Origin: Candidatus Didemnitutus sp.
Lineage (GTDB): Bacteria; Verrucomicrobiota; Verrucomicrobiia; Opitutales; Opitutaceae
NCBI GenBank assembly: GCA_030682505.1
Contig: JAUXOH010000329.1
Span: 1 to 7,564, forward strand
Length of the DNA stretch: 7,564 nucleotides
Direction of reading: 5' to 3'
The position numbers were made by a program, and so were the translations under genes. Below the pieces are notes generated by a model, which saw only the letters and a program-made list of their open reading frames with translations, was not told the DNA's origin and made no database searches. This document shows, in pieces, positions 5,640 through 7,564 of the stretch; position 1 is the first letter of the stretch; every line of letters starts with the position of its first letter.

Positions 5640-7019
5640 TTACTTCAGGCAGCCGAAGAAGGTGTAGTATTTTTCCTCCTTGATGACACGTTGCAGGTAG
5701 AGCGCGGCTTCGCGGAGGTGGTAGTCGCCCCACATGCAGGCTTCGCCGTTGGCGACCTTCTGGCCGGGAGCGACGTAGTCCCAGGCATTGGGTTGGTGAT
5801 AGATGGTGTGCAGCAGCAGGCCCTGATGCTGGGCATCTGTGCCGAGGTAGGCGTCGCTGAGCAAGGTGCGCATTGTCGTGAGACCCGCCTGCCAATAGCG
5901 CTGGCCATCGGTGGTGTTGCGACCGACGTAGTGCCCGAGGCGCAGCAGCCCCTGCGCGCCGATGGCGGCGGCCGAACTGTCCACGGGCTCGTGGTCGTTG
6001 CAAATCTCCGCGTTGCGTCCGCGCCAGTCCCCGAGCTTGTGCAAGTTGGGCGCACCGCCGTCCCAATAGGGGATGCCGTCAAGGGAGGTGTTGGCGATAA
6101 ACCAATCGCAGGTCGCGCGCGCTGCCTTGAGCAAGAGGGCCTCCCACTTGGCGCGGCCACCCAAGGGCTCGAGCTCGGTTTCGGACACGGTCTTGAGAAA
6201 CTCGAGTTCCTCCGGGAAGCCGACCATCGCCCACGAGAGCCCGCGGGTCCACGTGGTGAAACCGGAAAAGCCCTGCTGGGAATTGGGGCAGCGATACCGG
6301 CCGTCATTGGGATTGAAAATGGCCTCGTGCGCGGTGCGGCCGCGTTCGGCCGGCACGTCGTAGCCGTCGCGGCCCTCGCCGTAGAAGATGGAATACTTGG
6401 CGGTCGCCTCCATGTGCTGGAGCGCGCGCTCAAGCAGGGAATGGGCGGTGTCGTTCTCACCCATGAGCTTGTGGCCAAGCCGGTGCGCGACGGTGACGAT
6501 GCGACAGGAGCGGATGGTGTCGACGAAGAGGGAGTGCGGGCCGTTGAACGAATAGATGTAGCCGCCGCCACCGTGAATCTTGGACCAGCGCGCCGCCTGC
6601 ACGGCCCCGGAGACCTTGAGCGCCAGCTCGCAAAACTCGACCTGGTCGGCGGGAAGCTTGCCCTCGTGCTGGAGGCGAAGCCAGTTGCCGTAGGTGCTGA
6701 GATTGTTGAAGCCGTGATCATGCACCCCGATGTGCGAGACGTGGGACGCCATCCGCTCAACCGTGTGCTTTTGCGCCAGCTCGGCGAACCGTCGCTCGCC
6801 GGTGGCGTCGAACTGCAAAAAAGCCGAACCGTAGTTGAAGCCTTCGGTCCACTCCGTCCATCCCCGCGCGGTGTATTTGCCGGCGACAGTGAAAACGGGC
6901 GAGCCCTTGGTGAAATCGTATTCCTGGAAGATCCGGTCGATCTTCTGGCCGGAGAGTTTCCAGAACTTGTCGAGCGCAGGGGTGAGAGCGGCGGCTTGGA
7001 GTTGGGGGTCGATACGCAT
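5640..7019 (-). CDS. GH88-like unsaturated glucuronyl hydrolase
   Basis: A 459-residue (alpha/alpha)6-barrel protein resembling glycoside hydrolase family 88. These enzymes hydrate the double bond of 4,5-unsaturated uronic acids at the non-reducing end of oligosaccharides made by polysaccharide lyases, which releases the sugar. Recognisable segments are HDHGF (100-104, candidate catalytic D101), SLFVDTIRS (163-171, candidate second aspartate D167), GFTTWTRGLSWAMVG (253-267 region), EPVDSSAAAIGAQGLLRLG (344-362) and WGDYHLREAALYL (430-442). No signal peptide is apparent, so it probably acts in the cytosol on imported oligosaccharides. The frame is open further upstream to 7199, but that part is unlike the family and overlaps the regulator gene. 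ATG 7019 leaves a 14-base gap after the regulator stop and fits the normal start. A related family such as GH105, or a divergent substrate, is possible. Confidence 0.88.
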   Translation of the reverse strand: MRIDPQLQAAALTPALDKFWKLSGQKIDRIFQEYDFTKGSPVFTVAGKYTARGWTEWTEGFNYGSAFLQFDATGERRFAELAQKHTVERMASHVSHIGVHDHGFNNLSTYGNWLRLQHEGKLPADQVEFCELALKVSGAVQAARWSKIHGGGGYIYSFNGPHSLFVDTIRSCRIVTVAHRLGHKLMGENDTAHSLLERALQHMEATAKYSIFYGEGRDGYDVPAERGRTAHEAIFNPNDGRYRCPNSQQGFSGFTTWTRGLSWAMVGFPEELEFLKTVSETELEPLGGRAKWEALLLKAARATCDWFIANTSLDGIPYWDGGAPNLHKLGDWRGRNAEICNDHEPVDSSAAAIGAQGLLRLGHYVGRNTTDGQRYWQAGLTTMRTLLSDAYLGTDAQHQGLLLHTIYHQPNAWDYVAPGQKVANGEACMWGDYHLREAALYLQRVIKEEKYYTFFGCLK

Positions 7020-7033
7020 GGGAGTAGGAGGGG

Positions 7034-7564
7034 TTAGTAGCGCTTGTCCTTCCGCAGGTGCAGAATGATGAATTGGGAATCCGCGAGCGCTTCGTAGGTG
7101 TGCTGTTGAATGGCGTCGAATTGGATGCTCTCGCCGGCAGCGAGGATGCACTCCTCGTGCGGCAGCATGAGGCGCAGTTTGCCTTCGGTGACCCAGCAAA
7201 CCTCGGTGTCGTCGTGGTGAATCTCCGGTCGGGAGACCTTGGAGCCTTTTGGGGCGGAGCCGAGGAGCCCAACCACGTTGGCATACTTGATCTGCCGGAA
7301 TTTGAACTCGCCCGACCGATAGGGCTTCTCCGCCGTGCGATGCGCCAGCGGGGATTCGGCCAGCGCCAGCAGATCGGTCGCGCTGAGCCCAAAGGCACGC
7401 GCCAAACGATAGATCGTGTCGAGCGCGGCGGACTGCTGGTTGCGCTCCAGTTTGGAGATGACGGCCACGGAAACTCCCGAAGCCGTCGAAAGATCGGCCA
7501 AGGTCATCTCCCGCTGCTCGCGAAGGCTGCGCAGGACCGTGAAATTGAATTGGACGGGGGCTTC
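7034..7564 (-). CDS. XRE-type helix-turn-helix regulator with C-terminal cupin domain (5' end outside window)
   Basis: A probable transcription regulator with an N-terminal XRE-type helix-turn-helix (LRSLREQREMTLADLSTASG, then VSVAVISKLERNQ and LDTIYRLARAFGLSATDLL). A short linker leads to a cupin_2 domain with the pattern PEIHHDDTEVCWVTEGKLRL and later AAGESIQFDAIQQHTYEAL. The cupin barrel probably binds a small ligand or metal, as in related sugar and amino-acid regulators. The frame is open to the window edge without a stop. The first helix (VLRSLREQRE) lies before the internal ATG at 7507, so that ATG is not the native start and the true start is beyond 7564. The gene heads the catabolic set and ends 14 bases before the GH88-like gene, so it probably controls this operon and itself. 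The ligand is unknown. Confidence 0.9.
   Translation of the reverse strand, partial: EAPVQFNFTVLRSLREQREMTLADLSTASGVSVAVISKLERNQQSAALDTIYRLARAFGLSATDLLALAESPLAHRTAEKPYRSGEFKFRQIKYANVVGLLGSAPKGSKVSRPEIHHDDTEVCWVTEGKLRLMLPHEECILAAGESIQFDAIQQHTYEALADSQFIILHLRKDKRY

Noticed and set aside
5466..7037. A 523-codon open frame on the plus strand
   Set aside because: It lies exactly opposite the GH88-like and isomerase genes, its translation matches no recognisable family, and GC-rich genes often leave long open antisense frames.
7020..7199. Upstream extension of the GH88-like gene to a start at 7199
   Set aside because: The added residues are arginine- and histidine-rich, do not resemble the family, and overlap the regulator gene; ATG 7019 fits better.

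Overview
The window looks like a stretch of a GC-rich bacterial chromosome. The protein families, the lack of Shine-Dalgarno sequences before the catabolic genes, a long inverted repeat built from CACGAAA-type words and the degraded IS110 elements together suggest a polysaccharide-degrading member of the Verrucomicrobiota, perhaps Opitutaceae. That placement is an inference from style and memory, not from a marker gene.

The left third (1-1960, plus strand) reads as housekeeping sequence. It holds most of a class I DNA photolyase whose frame runs in from outside the window but is broken by a TAG at 20-22, then a complete nucleoside diphosphate kinase (ndk) with a candidate terminator, then a complete tRNA-Glu with anticodon CTC and an encoded CCA end.

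The middle (1961-2696) has no intact gene. It holds two hairpin-forming stretches and the remains of IS110-family transposases: an N-terminal piece on the minus strand and a C-terminal piece on the plus strand. They are back to back, and the C-terminal piece carries an apparent one-base deletion.

The right two thirds (2697-7564) is a minus-strand sugar-acid or glycoside catabolic gene set, read from right to left: a helix-turn-helix/cupin regulator (cut by the window edge), a GH88-like unsaturated glucuronyl hydrolase, a xylose-isomerase-like TIM-barrel protein, a Gfo/Idh/MocA oxidoreductase and an SDR dehydrogenase. The first three are only 14-16 bases apart and the fourth follows after 54 bases. 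The SDR follows after 110 bases that contain a 31-base-armed inverted repeat. A reasonable reading is that the hydrolase frees an unsaturated or modified sugar from oligosaccharides made by a polysaccharide lyase. The isomerase-like protein and two NAD(P)-dependent oxidoreductases would then rework it, and the cupin regulator would sense a pathway sugar. No polysaccharide lyase, transporter or kinase is visible here, so the substrate is unknown.

No clearly undescribed system is evident. The points most worth a second look are the photolyase nonsense codon, the large inverted repeat inside the catabolic operon, the unusual IS110 arrangement, and the pairing of GH88 with Gfo/Idh and TIM-barrel proteins.
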